DNA of 64,000 nucleotides from CAXRDE01 sp964229355 (GTDB lineage Bacteria > Cyanobacteriota > Sericytochromatia > UBA7694), in the NCBI GenBank assembly GCA_964229355.1, contig CAXRDE010000025.1, positions 558,001-622,000 on the forward strand, read 5' to 3'. Of the stretch, positions 16,156-26,438 are shown one piece after another; position 1 is the stretch's first letter; each line of letters begins with the position of its first letter. Below the pieces are notes generated by a model that worked only from the letters and a program-made list of their open reading frames with translations, did no database searches and was not told where the DNA came from. Position numbers and translations under genes: made by a program.

Positions 16156-18432
16156 ATGAAATTAAATTGTGTTGAGCTTCAAAATTTTCGAAAACTAAAG
16201 TCTGTATGTATTGAATTTTCAGAAAAAACGACTATCTTTGTGGGAGCTAATAACAGTGGCAAAACCTCAGCAATGGATGCGCTAAACTATTTCCTTATTA
16301 ACTCATTAAGAAAACACTTTAGCGTCACCGATTTTTCGATCTCGAACTGGATTGAAATTGAAAAAATTGCTGCTGCATGGCTTCAAGCGAATTTAAATGA
16401 TAAGCAAGAAACAGATGAAGATAGTACAAAGCCTAAAGATGAACTTGAAAAATTCAGAAGTCTTTGTCCGACAATGGATATATGGCTTGAAATTGATCGC
16501 AACAAAGAAATCCACCACGTATCTAAAGTCATACCTTCTTTGTCGTGGACCGGAAACCTTCTTGGGTTGCGTTTGTGTTTTGAGCCCAGGGATTATGAAA
16601 AATTAAAAGAAGAATACACCGCCGCTTTTCGTGATGCTTTAGACGTGAATGAAAACGATGATCTAAAGCCACCCGTAAAGCTATGGCCTCAAAGTTTAAG
16701 ATCTTTTTTAGAACGATTAATTCACAATTTTTTTTCAATCAAAGCTTATTCGCTAGATCCAGACCAAAAAGAATCACCGTCTCAAGACGGAAGCGCTAAT
16801 ATTCAGAAGTTGAACTCAAACGTGCATGAAATTGAAGCAAAAGATTTTGACAAGTTGTTCAAGGTCAGTACGGTTACCGCACAAAGAGGGTTTTCAGATC
16901 CTTCTCATAGCAGTGTAGAGGGAGCATTTTCAGGCAGTAGTTTATCTGTTCAAATGGGCAAGTACTATAAAGAACACTTAGATCCTGAAGATGGTCCAGA
17001 CAAAGATGACTTGGAGGTTATTCGTTCGATCACAACTACGGTTGAAAATTTTGAAGCCAATTTAAATAAACGTTTCGAAGATCGCTTACAGGAAATACAG
17101 AGTCTTGGCTATCCAGGGTTTAGTGATCCTCAAATTCATCTTGTCAGTAAAATTAATCCAATTGATGCGATTTCTCATGATGCAGCATTGGAGTTTGATT
17201 TTCATAAAGGTAGCTCATCGGTCCAAAGTATGAGATTACCCGAAAAGCATAACGGCTTAGGGTACAAGAATCTTATTTCTATGGTTTTCAAATTAATCAG
17301 TTTTCGAGATTCGTGGATGTGGGTTGGGAAAAGAAAAAGTAAGCGACTAAAAAACACAACAACTGGAATTGAGCCTTTGCATATTGTGCTTATTGAAGAG
17401 CCCGAAGCGCATCTACATGCCCAGGCACAACAAGTGTTTATACGTAAAGCCTATGGGATATTGACCAATAATGACACGCTGAGAACAAACAATAATTTTC
17501 ATACTCAGCTCATTGTAAGTACCCACTCTAGCCATTTAGCTCACGAAGCAGACTTTGAGTCACTGAGATATTTCAAAAGGTGTCCAATTTCTGATACTGG
17601 TATTCCTGAATCCAAGGTCGTTAATATGAAGGGGACCTTTGAAGAAATGGGAATGCAAACAAGACGATTTGTTTCCAGGTATTTTCGGACTACGCACTGT
17701 GACCTGTTTTTTGCTAACGGAATTATTATGGTAGAAGGATCTGCCGAAAAGATGCTAATTCCTCATTTCATAAGAAATAAACAGGACTCAAAACTATCAG
17801 AGCACTATATTTCAATCTTTGAAGTCAGTGGGAGCCATGCTCACCGTTTCAGGTTGCTGGTTGAAAAACTAGGTGTTCCTACTTTAATCGTTACAGATAT
17901 AGACGCTTATGGCTTTAGCAACTCACCTCCAGGAAAAGACGAAGTAGCCAAAAAACAAATACCTGAATTAGGAAAAGATTACACAACTAATAACGATACT
18001 TTAAAGAAATGGTGCCCCCAGCGGACCTCACTTGATGAGCTTCTGGAGCTGGGAAGTCAAGATAAACTCTGTGAACAAAATGATTTCATAAGAGTAGCAT
18101 ATCAATTTGGGATCGATATAAAAGTAGAAAACAACACGCAAACAGTTTACCCATACACCTTTGAAGATGCCTTGGCATATAGCAACATAGAGTTGTTTAA
18201 AGGAATTAACTCTCCTACTGGTATGTTAGCTAAATTGGTTAAGGCCTTGAAAGAGAAAGACATTAAAGAACTTATAAATAAGGCAAATAAGGCATTGGAA
18301 AAGGGAGATAAGGCAAAAATGGCTCTGGATATTTTATACGACATCGATCCCGACGCTTTAACGACACCGGCCTACATTGAAGAAGGTCTGGATTGGCTTG
18401 CAAGTAAGCTAGAAAGCATGAGTTTATTCTAA
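16156..18432 (+). CDS. gajA: OLD-family ATPase/TOPRIM nuclease, Gabija GajA-type
   Basis: A 758-residue protein of the OLD family. The N-terminal ABC-type ATPase has Walker A IFVGANNSGKTSAMDALNYF (about residues 28-47) and, far downstream, the signature/Walker B region LIEEPEAHLHAQAQQ and the switch STHSSHLAHE. A C-terminal TOPRIM nuclease follows: IIMVEGSAEKMLIPHF supplies the glutamate and IVTDIDAYGF the DxD acidic pair. Next to a UvrD-like helicase gene this is the arrangement of Gabija, in which GajA nicks DNA and is relieved of NTP inhibition during phage infection. It is longer than typical GajA (about 580 residues), with extra sequence inside the ATPase part. The start at 16156 has GGAGGAG upstream. 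The stop overlaps the next ATG (TAATG). Confidence 0.85.
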   Translation: MKLNCVELQNFRKLKSVCIEFSEKTTIFVGANNSGKTSAMDALNYFLINSLRKHFSVTDFSISNWIEIEKIAAAWLQANLNDKQETDEDSTKPKDELEKFRSLCPTMDIWLEIDRNKEIHHVSKVIPSLSWTGNLLGLRLCFEPRDYEKLKEEYTAAFRDALDVNENDDLKPPVKLWPQSLRSFLERLIHNFFSIKAYSLDPDQKESPSQDGSANIQKLNSNVHEIEAKDFDKLFKVSTVTAQRGFSDPSHSSVEGAFSGSSLSVQMGKYYKEHLDPEDGPDKDDLEVIRSITTTVENFEANLNKRFEDRLQEIQSLGYPGFSDPQIHLVSKINPIDAISHDAALEFDFHKGSSSVQSMRLPEKHNGLGYKNLISMVFKLISFRDSWMWVGKRKSKRLKNTTTGIEPLHIVLIEEPEAHLHAQAQQVFIRKAYGILTNNDTLRTNNNFHTQLIVSTHSSHLAHEADFESLRYFKRCPISDTGIPESKVVNMKGTFEEMGMQTRRFVSRYFRTTHCDLFFANGIIMVEGSAEKMLIPHFIRNKQDSKLSEHYISIFEVSGSHAHRFRLLVEKLGVPTLIVTDIDAYGFSNSPPGKDEVAKKQIPELGKDYTTNNDTLKKWCPQRTSLDELLELGSQDKLCEQNDFIRVAYQFGIDIKVENNTQTVYPYTFEDALAYSNIELFKGINSPTGMLAKLVKALKEKDIKELINKANKALEKGDKAKMALDILYDIDPDALTTPAYIEEGLDWLASKLESMSLF

Positions 18433-20276
18433 TGCCCAATTTAGTCAAGTCCTCCGAGATTGATAAGAAGATTGATCAAGAAATATACAACTGCCTTGAT
18501 TTTGATAAGGGGCTAAAAAGCTTTTTTGTATTTGCGGGTGCCGGATCTGGTAAGACCCGAAGCTTAACAAACGTTTTAGAGAAACTGAAACAAGAAAAAA
18601 TAGCCGAATTAAGGATTCAAGGCAAGCGAGTTGCTGTTATTACCTATACGAACGCTGCTTGTGAGGAAATCAAAGAGCGCATTAATTTTGATAAGTCATT
18701 TGAGGTTTCAACCATACACAGTTTTTGCTGGAGTCTTATTCAAAACCTCACCATTGATATCCGCAACTATTTGAGATCAAACTTAGAGGATTCGATAGCA
18801 GAAAAAGAAAGACAAATCCAAAAATCGCGGAAGCCCGACACAAGGGAAAAATACGAGAAACAATTATCAAGATTGAAAAAGCGTTTGACAAGTATTGAGC
18901 ATGTGCAGAAGTTCGTTTATTCTCCAGGTCATTATTCCGATAGTTTTCAGTCGGTTTTAGACGCTGAAGTCATCGGTATGGCAACAGAATTTTTAACCAG
19001 TAGTCAATTGATGCAACAAATTTTGATTAACCAGTACCCAATTTTATTAATTGACGAAAGCCAGGATACCAATAAAAAGCTATTGGAAGCATTATTAGCT
19101 ATCGAAGCACAGCAATCAAGCTTTTGTTTAGGCTTATTTGGTGACATGATGCAAAGAATTTATATGGGTGGAAAAGAAGACTTAAGTTCGATGTTACCTT
19201 CAGAATGGGAGCGGCCAAATAAGATTTATAATCATAGATGCTCAGTTCGAATAGTGCATTTAATAAACAAGATTAGATCCGTTGTCGATGATTTCCAGCA
19301 GGAAACCGAATCTGAAAAACAGGGTAATGCCTTTGCTTTTTTGATCAACAAAGATGTTTCTTCTCCTCAAGACATTGAGCAGGAAATTTGTGAATTTATG
19401 GCGAAACAGACGAAACAAAATGATTGGCTGGATTCAAGTACAGTTAAAACTTTAGTTTTAGAGCACAAAATGGCTGCAATAAGAGGCGGTTTTGAATGTT
19501 TTTTTAATCCGCTACACGATGACTCAAAGACCAGGGACGCTGTTACCAGCGGTGATTCAAGTGAGTTGATTTTTTTAAACAGTCAGTTTATACCTCTAAT
19601 TGAAGCATGTTTAACAAATGATGCATTTTTGATTATGCAGATTTTGAGAAAATATGACAGTCCGAGATTAAACGATGCAAAATTCGATCCTCAAAAGCCA
19701 CAAGGCAATTTGTTAACCAAACTAGCCGCTGATGTAGACCAACTTTGTGAGCGAGTAAAGCAAGCTGAAATTAGTGTGAAAGATATTTTAAGATTAATCT
19801 TTGAATATGAATTACTAAGAATTCCAGAAAAATTTATTGAGGTTATTGAGAGCTCGACATCATCAGAAGACTTGCATGAGTCGACGTGGTCGAAGGCGTT
19901 GAGCTGTAACATGAATACCTTGCAAAATTATTCTAACTATATCAATGGCAAAATAGCTTACTCTACACATCAGGGAGTAAAGGGGCTTGAATTTGATAGG
20001 GTAATGGTCATTATGAGTGACCATGAAGCGGGTGGCTCTTTTTTTAATTACGAAAAGTTGTTTTCGGTACAGCCATTAAGCAAAACGGATTTAACTAATA
20101 GAGATGAGGGTAAAGAAACGGCTCTTGATAGAACAAGACGACTTTTATATGTCACGTCTAGCAGGGCGAAAAAAGACTTGGTTTGGGTGATCTATTCTAA
20201 CGAAAAAGCACAGTTAAAAGAACATCTGTTGCAGCAAGGTTATTTCAATGAATCTGAGATATTTGATTATCTGTAG
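18432..20276 (+). CDS. gajB: UvrD/Rep-like helicase, Gabija GajB-type
   Basis: A 614-residue superfamily 1 helicase. Motif I is FVFAGAGSGKTRSLTN, motif Ia VITYTNAACEEIKERI, motif II LIDESQDTNK, motif III GLFGDMMQRIYMGG, motif V THQGVKGLEFDRVMVI and motif VI LLYVTSSRAKKDL. Translational coupling to the OLD-family nuclease by TAATG marks the pair as Gabija-like. GajB is thought to sense DNA ends or nucleotides and help activate GajA in phage defence. It is longer than the best-known GajB (about 500 residues). Like gajA, its codons favour A and T compared with the genes downstream, suggesting recent acquisition as a unit. It ends with TAG. Confidence 0.87.
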   Translation: MPNLVKSSEIDKKIDQEIYNCLDFDKGLKSFFVFAGAGSGKTRSLTNVLEKLKQEKIAELRIQGKRVAVITYTNAACEEIKERINFDKSFEVSTIHSFCWSLIQNLTIDIRNYLRSNLEDSIAEKERQIQKSRKPDTREKYEKQLSRLKKRLTSIEHVQKFVYSPGHYSDSFQSVLDAEVIGMATEFLTSSQLMQQILINQYPILLIDESQDTNKKLLEALLAIEAQQSSFCLGLFGDMMQRIYMGGKEDLSSMLPSEWERPNKIYNHRCSVRIVHLINKIRSVVDDFQQETESEKQGNAFAFLINKDVSSPQDIEQEICEFMAKQTKQNDWLDSSTVKTLVLEHKMAAIRGGFECFFNPLHDDSKTRDAVTSGDSSELIFLNSQFIPLIEACLTNDAFLIMQILRKYDSPRLNDAKFDPQKPQGNLLTKLAADVDQLCERVKQAEISVKDILRLIFEYELLRIPEKFIEVIESSTSSEDLHESTWSKALSCNMNTLQNYSNYINGKIAYSTHQGVKGLEFDRVMVIMSDHEAGGSFFNYEKLFSVQPLSKTDLTNRDEGKETALDRTRRLLYVTSSRAKKDLVWVIYSNEKAQLKEHLLQQGYFNESEIFDYL

Positions 20277-20369
20277 TTGCGGAAAAATTGGTCTGAGAAT
20301 TGCTTAATTGGATAGAGTAATTGACGTTAGACAGCAGAGAGCAAGACGCTAGAAAGATATGTGCAACAT

Positions 20370-21335
20370 ATGAAATGGCTATTCGGAAAAAAAGATCAAC
20401 CCAAAGCGACGCCTAAAGTCACGTTCAACGAATCGTATCGACAAGTGAAGGTAGAAGGCAGTGATTTTGTAAGCTTCAACGGCTCAAAATCTCCCAATGG
20501 AAAATTTTTGGTCGCCTGTATGGATGCAATACCCGGCAGAGGCGGAGCCCGTCAATCAGGACACGGCACATTTGTTTTGGCAGAAGACGGTAACTTGCGA
20601 TTAGAAAAAAAACTGCTAGAACGCCCCAATGAGTCTGCCGTCGCGAACAATGGTAACTTCATCATCAACGACTGGCTATTCAGCGATGATTTAGCGGGCA
20701 CTTTTTATGCCTTTAACAAAGACGGCCAACAACTGATTCGCCATTCCTTTAAGGCGAATCTTTACGACAACGCTATATCAGACGACGGGACTTTTGCAAT
20801 TTGCAGTTGTGCCGGTGCGAAGCATGAAGACGGTACTAACTTTGCTTTTTTTGACTTAAGTCAGGCACAATGTCTGTGGCAAAAAAAACTGCCTACAGGT
20901 CCCTTTGTCAAAAGCTATCACATAAATACGCAGAACCAAATCGTGACGCTAACCTATTCAGAGGAAACCTACTACCACTATGACTTTACAGGCAAACTAC
21001 TCGACCAGGAACGATGGGATGTGGAAAGGGTTAAGCGTGGCCAAACCCATGCGCTTATTAAAGAATGCCAACAACAGAAAGCAATAGAGACCTCCGCACA
21101 AGCCAGTGCAGCTCAATGGGTAGACTATTTTCAAAATATTTTAAAGCAAACACCTGAAGCATCTACGCTGGACCGAGCACGGTTGATGCGCTTTATTGCT
21201 GAAAACCACGAAATACTTGAACAATTTGCTGTGGCACTGGAATGGTTTGAACGTGCACAAGATGAAAATTCTAAAGTGGGCGTTAAAACAAAGATCAAAC
21301 AAATCCAGAAAAAGCTCACCCAAACGAATCTCTAA
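20370..21335 (+). CDS. Cytoplasmic beta-propeller-like protein next to Gabija
   Basis: A 321-residue protein without signal peptide. Residues about 30-220 look like repeated beta blades (FNGSKSPNGKFLVACMDAIP, GNFIINDWLFSDDLAGTFYA, DNAISDDGTFAICSCAGAKH); the last 90 residues are helical and TPR-like (FIAENHEILEQFAVALEWFE). No family is recognised. It starts 93 bases after gajB on the same strand, so it could be an accessory gene of the defence cluster or an independent gene. I use the ATG at 20370 (MKWLFGKKDQ); a GTG three codons earlier is also possible, and no strong Shine-Dalgarno is seen. Confidence 0.7.
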   Translation: MKWLFGKKDQPKATPKVTFNESYRQVKVEGSDFVSFNGSKSPNGKFLVACMDAIPGRGGARQSGHGTFVLAEDGNLRLEKKLLERPNESAVANNGNFIINDWLFSDDLAGTFYAFNKDGQQLIRHSFKANLYDNAISDDGTFAICSCAGAKHEDGTNFAFFDLSQAQCLWQKKLPTGPFVKSYHINTQNQIVTLTYSEETYYHYDFTGKLLDQERWDVERVKRGQTHALIKECQQQKAIETSAQASAAQWVDYFQNILKQTPEASTLDRARLMRFIAENHEILEQFAVALEWFERAQDENSKVGVKTKIKQIQKKLTQTNL

Positions 21336-21366
21336 AAAACACCTCTGCCCCAAAGAAAGACTCTCT

Positions 21367-22604
21367 ATGCAACCTTTAAACGTCCTCCACACCTCTGACT
21401 GGCATCTGGGCAAAACCCTTTACGGTCGACGCCGCGATGCCGAATTTGAAGCCTTTTTACACTGGCTGCACCAAACCCTGATTGCCGAAGACATTCATGT
21501 GCTGGTGGTGGCCGGTGACATTTTTGACACCACCACCCCCAGCAATACCGCCCAGGGTCTGTATTACCGGTTTTGAGCGCCGTGCGTACCACCCCCTGCC
21601 GCCATGTGGTGATCGTGGCGGGCAACCACGATTCGCCCAGCTTACTCGAAGCGCCCCGCAGTCTGTTGGCGCATTTGCACGTGTACGTGGTGGGCAAGGC
21701 CCATGCCGACCATGAATGGCTCGAATTAAAAAATCCAGCAGGTGAAGTCGAGCTGATCGTTTGCGCGGTGCCCTACCTCAGAGATCGCGAGCTGCGCCGC
21801 TTTAGTGAAGGCGAAAGCCTACACGACAAAGCCGCGAAGTTGCAGCGGGGTATTGCCCTGCACTATGCAGACCTGGCTCAGCGGGCCAAAGCCAGACTGG
21901 CAGAGCTACCCGTGCCGGTCCCCGTTCTGGCCACGGGTCACCTGTTTGCCAGTGGCGGAAAAACCGGCGACGGCGTGAGAGAGCTGTATGTGGGCTCTCT
22001 GGCCCATGTACCGGCCAGTGTCTTTGACCCCTGCTTTGACTATGTGGCCCTGGGGCATCTCCACGTGCCGCAGCAGGTGAACCAACAAGACCACATTCGC
22101 TATTCTGGTGCGCCCTTGCCCATGGGGTTTGGCGAGGCAAAGCACACCAAACAGGTGCGCCGGGTGACCTTCACCACCACCGAAGAAGGTCAGATTCAAC
22201 AGCACAATCAAGCCCTGACCATTCCCCGTTTTCAACGCTTGGAGCGACTTGAGGGAGATTTTGATGTCTTACACCACAGGCTGCGTGAGTTACAAGCCGA
22301 AGACGAAAGCATCTGGTTAGAAATCGCCTATACCGGCCAAACCCTGCGCCCGCGTCTGCGAGAGCAATTGCTCGCATGGATCGAAGACAGCCCCCTTGAA
22401 ATTTTAGCGGTGCAAAACCGCGTATTGGTGCAGCAGGCTTTACAGGGCCACGCCCCCGCCGAGACCCTGGACCAACTCGACCCCCAGGAGGTGTTTGAAC
22501 GCATGTTGGCGACCCAAAACATTGATGCAGCCCAGGCAGAACAGCTCAAACACAGCCACCGCGAGGTGGTGCTTAATCTACACGAAATGGATGTTCACGC
22601 CTGA
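21367..22604 (+). pseudogene. sbcD: sbcD nuclease gene with a one-base frameshift
   Basis: Encodes the Mre11-like nuclease subunit of SbcCD, which trims hairpins and protein-blocked DNA ends. The first frame (21367-21576) contains LHTSDWHLGKTLYGRRRDAE and LVVAGDIFDTTTPSNTAQGL, two metal-binding phosphoesterase motifs, and ends YYRF at a TGA. A second frame beginning in the same T-run carries HVVIVAGNHDSPSLLEAPRS, ATGHLFASGG and VALGHLHVPQQV to 22604. One more T in the run 21571-21574 would join them as YYRFLSAVRTTPCRHVV, exactly the family sequence. Everything else is full length, so this is either a fresh mutation or a sequencing error. Its stop overlaps the sbcC start (TGATG). Confidence 0.9.
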
Positions 22605-25600
22605 TGCGCATTACCCACTTACGCTTTGCCAACCTTAACGCCCTGGCCGGAGAATGGTCCATCGACTTTGAGCACCCGGCTTTTGTGGACGACGGTATTT
22701 TTGCGATCACCGGTCCCACCGGGGCCGGAAAAACCACCATTTTAGACGCCATTTGTCTGGCACTGTACGGCAGTACACCTCGGCTGGGGCGCATTACCAC
22801 CAGCAACAATGAGATCATGTCTCGCCGCCAAAAAGACTGTTTTGCAGAGGTGTCCTTTGAAACGGCCAAAGGCCGCTATTGCTGTTATTGGGGGCAACGC
22901 AAATCAGGCAAACAAGACAACCTACAGCCCGCCAAACACGAGCTTTCAGATCTGAGCACCGGCAAGGTGTTAACCACCAAACTCACCGAAGTCAAAAGCC
23001 AGATCGAAACCCTCACCGGCATGGATTTTGAACAGTTTACACGGGCCATGCTCCTGGCCCAGGGCAGTTTTGCGGCGTTTTTGCAGGCCAGCCCTTCAGA
23101 GCGATCACCCATTCTCGAAAAAATCACGGGCACCGGTATTTATACCGAGATTTCAAAAGCGGTCTACGCCAAACATAAAGCCCTCAAAGACGAGCTGAAA
23201 GACTTACAAAAGACCCTGGACTATACCCCCTTACTAACGCCTGAAGACGTACAACTTCTCCAAACCCAATACGATCAGGCATGCCTTCAGAGCAAAACCT
23301 TAGAAAGCCAACAGAAGGCCCAAAACGAAGCCTTGCAGGTGCATCAGGAGCGCGAGCAGGTCCTTAAGCGTCAGCAAGAACTGCAAGACCTGATGGCCCA
23401 GTTGCAGCAAGACGAACAGGACTTTGCCCCCCGGGCAGAACAACTGGCGGCAGATCAACGCACAGAACCGCTGCGCGACGATTTCTATGCCCTCAATACC
23501 TTACGTGAGCAATTAAAGAAGGAACAGCAAGAGGGTGAGCTTCTTCAGGCCAAACGTCTACCTGCTCAGCGTCAGGCCCAGGAAGCTGAAGCGCGGTTTC
23601 TGGCCCTCGAGCAGCAGTATCAGCAACAGCAAGAAAACGGCGAGGCGTCGGCGCAAGAATGGGACGCCATGCGACGCATGGACGAGGATTTACATCAGGC
23701 CCGCCAACGCCTCCGCATCTATACGCAGCAACGCAGCGACAAAACAAACGCGCAAGCGCTGTTGCTTCAAAAGCAAAGCGACAGCCAAACCAACCTGGAG
23801 CTTCTGAACGCCGCATTGGAGAAGCTCACGGCGCAGGCCACTGCAACCCAGCGCCATGGCGAACTGGTGGACACTTTTAGCGGTTTGCAAGAACACCATG
23901 ATAGTCTGATGGCCTTACAGCAGGAACATGCCACCGCACACCATGAGCTGCAGCGGTTACAAAACCAGCAAACGGAGGCCGATACCCAGCGGCAACAGGC
24001 GCAACACGAGCGGCTTGAAGCTCAGCACGCCTTAAACGCCTTGAAGGCAACCCTTCAAACCCAAGCCGAGGCCCTTGAGGAGTTCCCCAGCACAAACCAA
24101 CTTCAGACTGAACGGGAAGCGCTCAACACCGAGATTGCGCAAACCCAGCAGGCCCAACAGCATGTCGAACAGGGGCAAGGCCTGCGACAGCAGTTGCGCG
24201 AGCAACAACGCGAACAAGAACAGATAGACGCCCAGATGCTGCAAGATGCCGAAAAACGGGCACAAAAAGAGGCTGAACATACCGAATTAAAAGACCAGGA
24301 AGCGCGCCTGGCGTATCAACAGCGCTTAGAAGCGCGCGTGATTAACTTAGAAGCTTACCGTCAGGAATTAAGCGAAGGAGAGCCCTGCCCCCTGTGTGGT
24401 GCCACAGTCCACCCCTTTACAAGCGATGGCTTAGATGACCTTCAACCCGAAAGCACGCAAAAGGCATTGACCGCCCTCAGCGAAAAAACAGCCCATCTGC
24501 AAGCTGAGCTACAGGCGCTGCAAACCGCACAACACCTGGCGGCACAGCAGCGTGAGCAAATTTACAAAGCGCAACAAAATACCCTCGCACAGCTCACCGG
24601 CCTTGCGGAAGGTTTGCCCGGTTACACCTGGCAGGAAGACCCTGACTTTACCGCCTATGGGGCGCAATTGACAGCCCGCCTCACCGCCCTGCAAGACAGC
24701 CTGGAAGACCTCAAAAAAAGCCAAAGCGCAAGGGAGCAGCTTGAAGCGCAGTATAACGAGGGCGTACGCAAGCAGCAGGTCTTAAGCGCACGGTTAGAGG
24801 CTGCCCACGACCAGGAAAGGCACGTACAACAAGCCACCGAGGCCCAGGCCCGTGAACAGCAACACTACACCATCCAAATCAGCACCCTTGAAAAGCAAAT
24901 CACGGTACATTTAAAGCCCCTGGCTTTAGCGTGGGAACGTTATGGTGACAATCACACCGCAGAGGTTTTTCCCGACACCTTTAACCCCCAGGCACAGCAA
25001 ACGCTCACCGCGTTTATTTCGACCTTGCAAGGTTATAAAAATGGCTGGCAAACCTTACAGCAACAGCTACAAAAACACCGGGGCGAGCGAGACCTCGAAG
25101 CACAGCAGCTAAATTTGCTCCAGGAACAGCTGAGCGAGGCGCAACGGCTTTGTGCCCTGGCCGAAGCTGAGTACTGCAGTGAAGCAGCAGCCGTCGAAAC
25201 GCTCAGTACCGCCCGTGAGACACGCTTTGGCACACGAGACGCTGACAGCGAAGCTTCAGCGGCAAAAGAAGCCCTGGAGACCCTCAGTGCAGCCAAAAAA
25301 ACCGCTGAAGTAGATTATCGCGAGAAACGCGAAGCGCACCTGAAAGGGGAACAACAATGGCAAGATCACGAAAACCGACTGCACGCCTTGCAACAGCGCC
25401 TTGCCCCAGTAGCGTCTGGTTTTACCGAAGCGTTAGCAGCGCACGGCTTTGGCGATGAAGCCAGTTATAACGGGGCGATTTTAGATCCAGAAACCCGCCG
25501 AGCGTGGCAAACCAAAGCTCAGCAGTTACAGCGTCAGCGCGATCAATGGCAACACGAGCAACAAGAACGCGAGCAACAATTAACACGGCTTCAACTGCCA

Positions 25601-26293
25601 ACGGACTTTGATGTGGAACAAGCTGAGGCAACCCTTGAAGCGACCCAAAACACGCTCAATGAAGCCTTAAAACAGCAAGGTGCTATTCAGGCTCAGTTGG
25701 CCCAACATGCAGCGTCTCAGCAAGCCCAACAGACCCACTTACAACGGCTGCAGCACCTGCAACGGGAAGATGAACACTGGAAAGTCATGTATGACTTGAT
25801 TGGCGCGAGCGACGGCAAACGTTACCGAGATTTTGCCCAGGGACTGACCTTTGACGTGGTGCTCAGCCATGCCAATGTACAATTGCAAAAAATGAGCGGG
25901 CGCTACCTGCTGGTGCGTTCCAGCACCTATGATTTAGAGCTCAGTGTCATGGATCAACAGCAGGGGGGTGAAGTGCGCTCAGCGCAAAACCTTTCTGGCG
26001 GAGAAAGTTTTATTGTGAGTATGGCCCTGGCTCTGGGCCTTTCTCAAATGGCCAGCCACAACGTGCAGGTGGATTCGCTCTTTTTAGACGAAGGGTTTGG
26101 CACCCTCGACGAGGAGGCCTTAGAGGTGGCTCTGAACACCCTGGCTGAGTTACATCAAGAGAATAAACTCATTGGTGTAATTTCCCATGTGCCCTCACTC
26201 AAAGAACGCATTTCGACCCAAATTAAAGTCGCTCCCTTGTCCGGGGGCGTAAGCCGCCTTGAAGGCCCGGGCTGCCAGCACAAAAAAACATGA
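22604..26293 (+). CDS. sbcC: SbcC, SMC-like ATPase subunit of the SbcCD nuclease
   Basis: A 1229-residue Rad50-like protein that pairs with SbcD to process DNA ends. N-terminal Walker A is ITGPTGAGKTTILDAICLAL (about residues 35-54). A very long Gln/Glu-rich coiled coil (about 190-1060) is split by the zinc-hook CPLCGATVHPF near residue 600. The C-terminal half has QNLSGGESFIVSMALALGLS (signature) and VDSLFLDEGFGTLDEEALEV (Walker B). Length and order match full-length SbcC. It is coupled to sbcD by TGATG. The coding sequence is intact, unlike sbcD. Confidence 0.96.
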   Translation: MRITHLRFANLNALAGEWSIDFEHPAFVDDGIFAITGPTGAGKTTILDAICLALYGSTPRLGRITTSNNEIMSRRQKDCFAEVSFETAKGRYCCYWGQRKSGKQDNLQPAKHELSDLSTGKVLTTKLTEVKSQIETLTGMDFEQFTRAMLLAQGSFAAFLQASPSERSPILEKITGTGIYTEISKAVYAKHKALKDELKDLQKTLDYTPLLTPEDVQLLQTQYDQACLQSKTLESQQKAQNEALQVHQEREQVLKRQQELQDLMAQLQQDEQDFAPRAEQLAADQRTEPLRDDFYALNTLREQLKKEQQEGELLQAKRLPAQRQAQEAEARFLALEQQYQQQQENGEASAQEWDAMRRMDEDLHQARQRLRIYTQQRSDKTNAQALLLQKQSDSQTNLELLNAALEKLTAQATATQRHGELVDTFSGLQEHHDSLMALQQEHATAHHELQRLQNQQTEADTQRQQAQHERLEAQHALNALKATLQTQAEALEEFPSTNQLQTEREALNTEIAQTQQAQQHVEQGQGLRQQLREQQREQEQIDAQMLQDAEKRAQKEAEHTELKDQEARLAYQQRLEARVINLEAYRQELSEGEPCPLCGATVHPFTSDGLDDLQPESTQKALTALSEKTAHLQAELQALQTAQHLAAQQREQIYKAQQNTLAQLTGLAEGLPGYTWQEDPDFTAYGAQLTARLTALQDSLEDLKKSQSAREQLEAQYNEGVRKQQVLSARLEAAHDQERHVQQATEAQAREQQHYTIQISTLEKQITVHLKPLALAWERYGDNHTAEVFPDTFNPQAQQTLTAFISTLQGYKNGWQTLQQQLQKHRGERDLEAQQLNLLQEQLSEAQRLCALAEAEYCSEAAAVETLSTARETRFGTRDADSEASAAKEALETLSAAKKTAEVDYREKREAHLKGEQQWQDHENRLHALQQRLAPVASGFTEALAAHGFGDEASYNGAILDPETRRAWQTKAQQLQRQRDQWQHEQQEREQQLTRLQLPTDFDVEQAEATLEATQNTLNEALKQQGAIQAQLAQHAASQQAQQTHLQRLQHLQREDEHWKVMYDLIGASDGKRYRDFAQGLTFDVVLSHANVQLQKMSGRYLLVRSSTYDLELSVMDQQQGGEVRSAQNLSGGESFIVSMALALGLSQMASHNVQVDSLFLDEGFGTLDEEALEVALNTLAELHQENKLIGVISHVPSLKERISTQIKVAPLSGGVSRLEGPGCQHKKT

Positions 26294-26391
26294 GCCCGCT
26301 TTAGCACATGATAAATACAGCAACTGGGATAGCCTAAAGCAACGCCTTCAAAGCACCTGAAATATCCGTTGGTCTTTTACTTTGGCTTACA

Positions 26392-26431
26392 TGCAGAGCT
26401 TAAAAGAGGGACTCAGCTTTTAAGCTCTGCA
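26392..26431. terminator. Bidirectional terminator-like inverted repeat after sbcC
   Basis: TGCAGAGCTTAAAAG (26392-26406) and CTTTTAAGCTCTGCA (26417-26431) form a perfect 15-bp stem with a 10-base loop. It lies between convergent genes (sbcC and the Ltp-like gene). The stem has A/T-rich inner pairs and no long T-run follows on either strand, so its strength as an intrinsic terminator is uncertain. Confidence 0.6.
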
Positions 26432-26438
26432 CAAGCGA

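Noticed and set aside
21571..21576. Programmed frameshifting in sbcD.
   Set aside because: The run is only four Ts, no stimulatory structure is apparent, and SbcD is not known to use recoding.
23300..25700. Repeated CAG/GAA-rich stretches as tandem repeats.
   Set aside because: They encode the Gln/Glu-rich coiled coil of SbcC and are not true DNA repeats.
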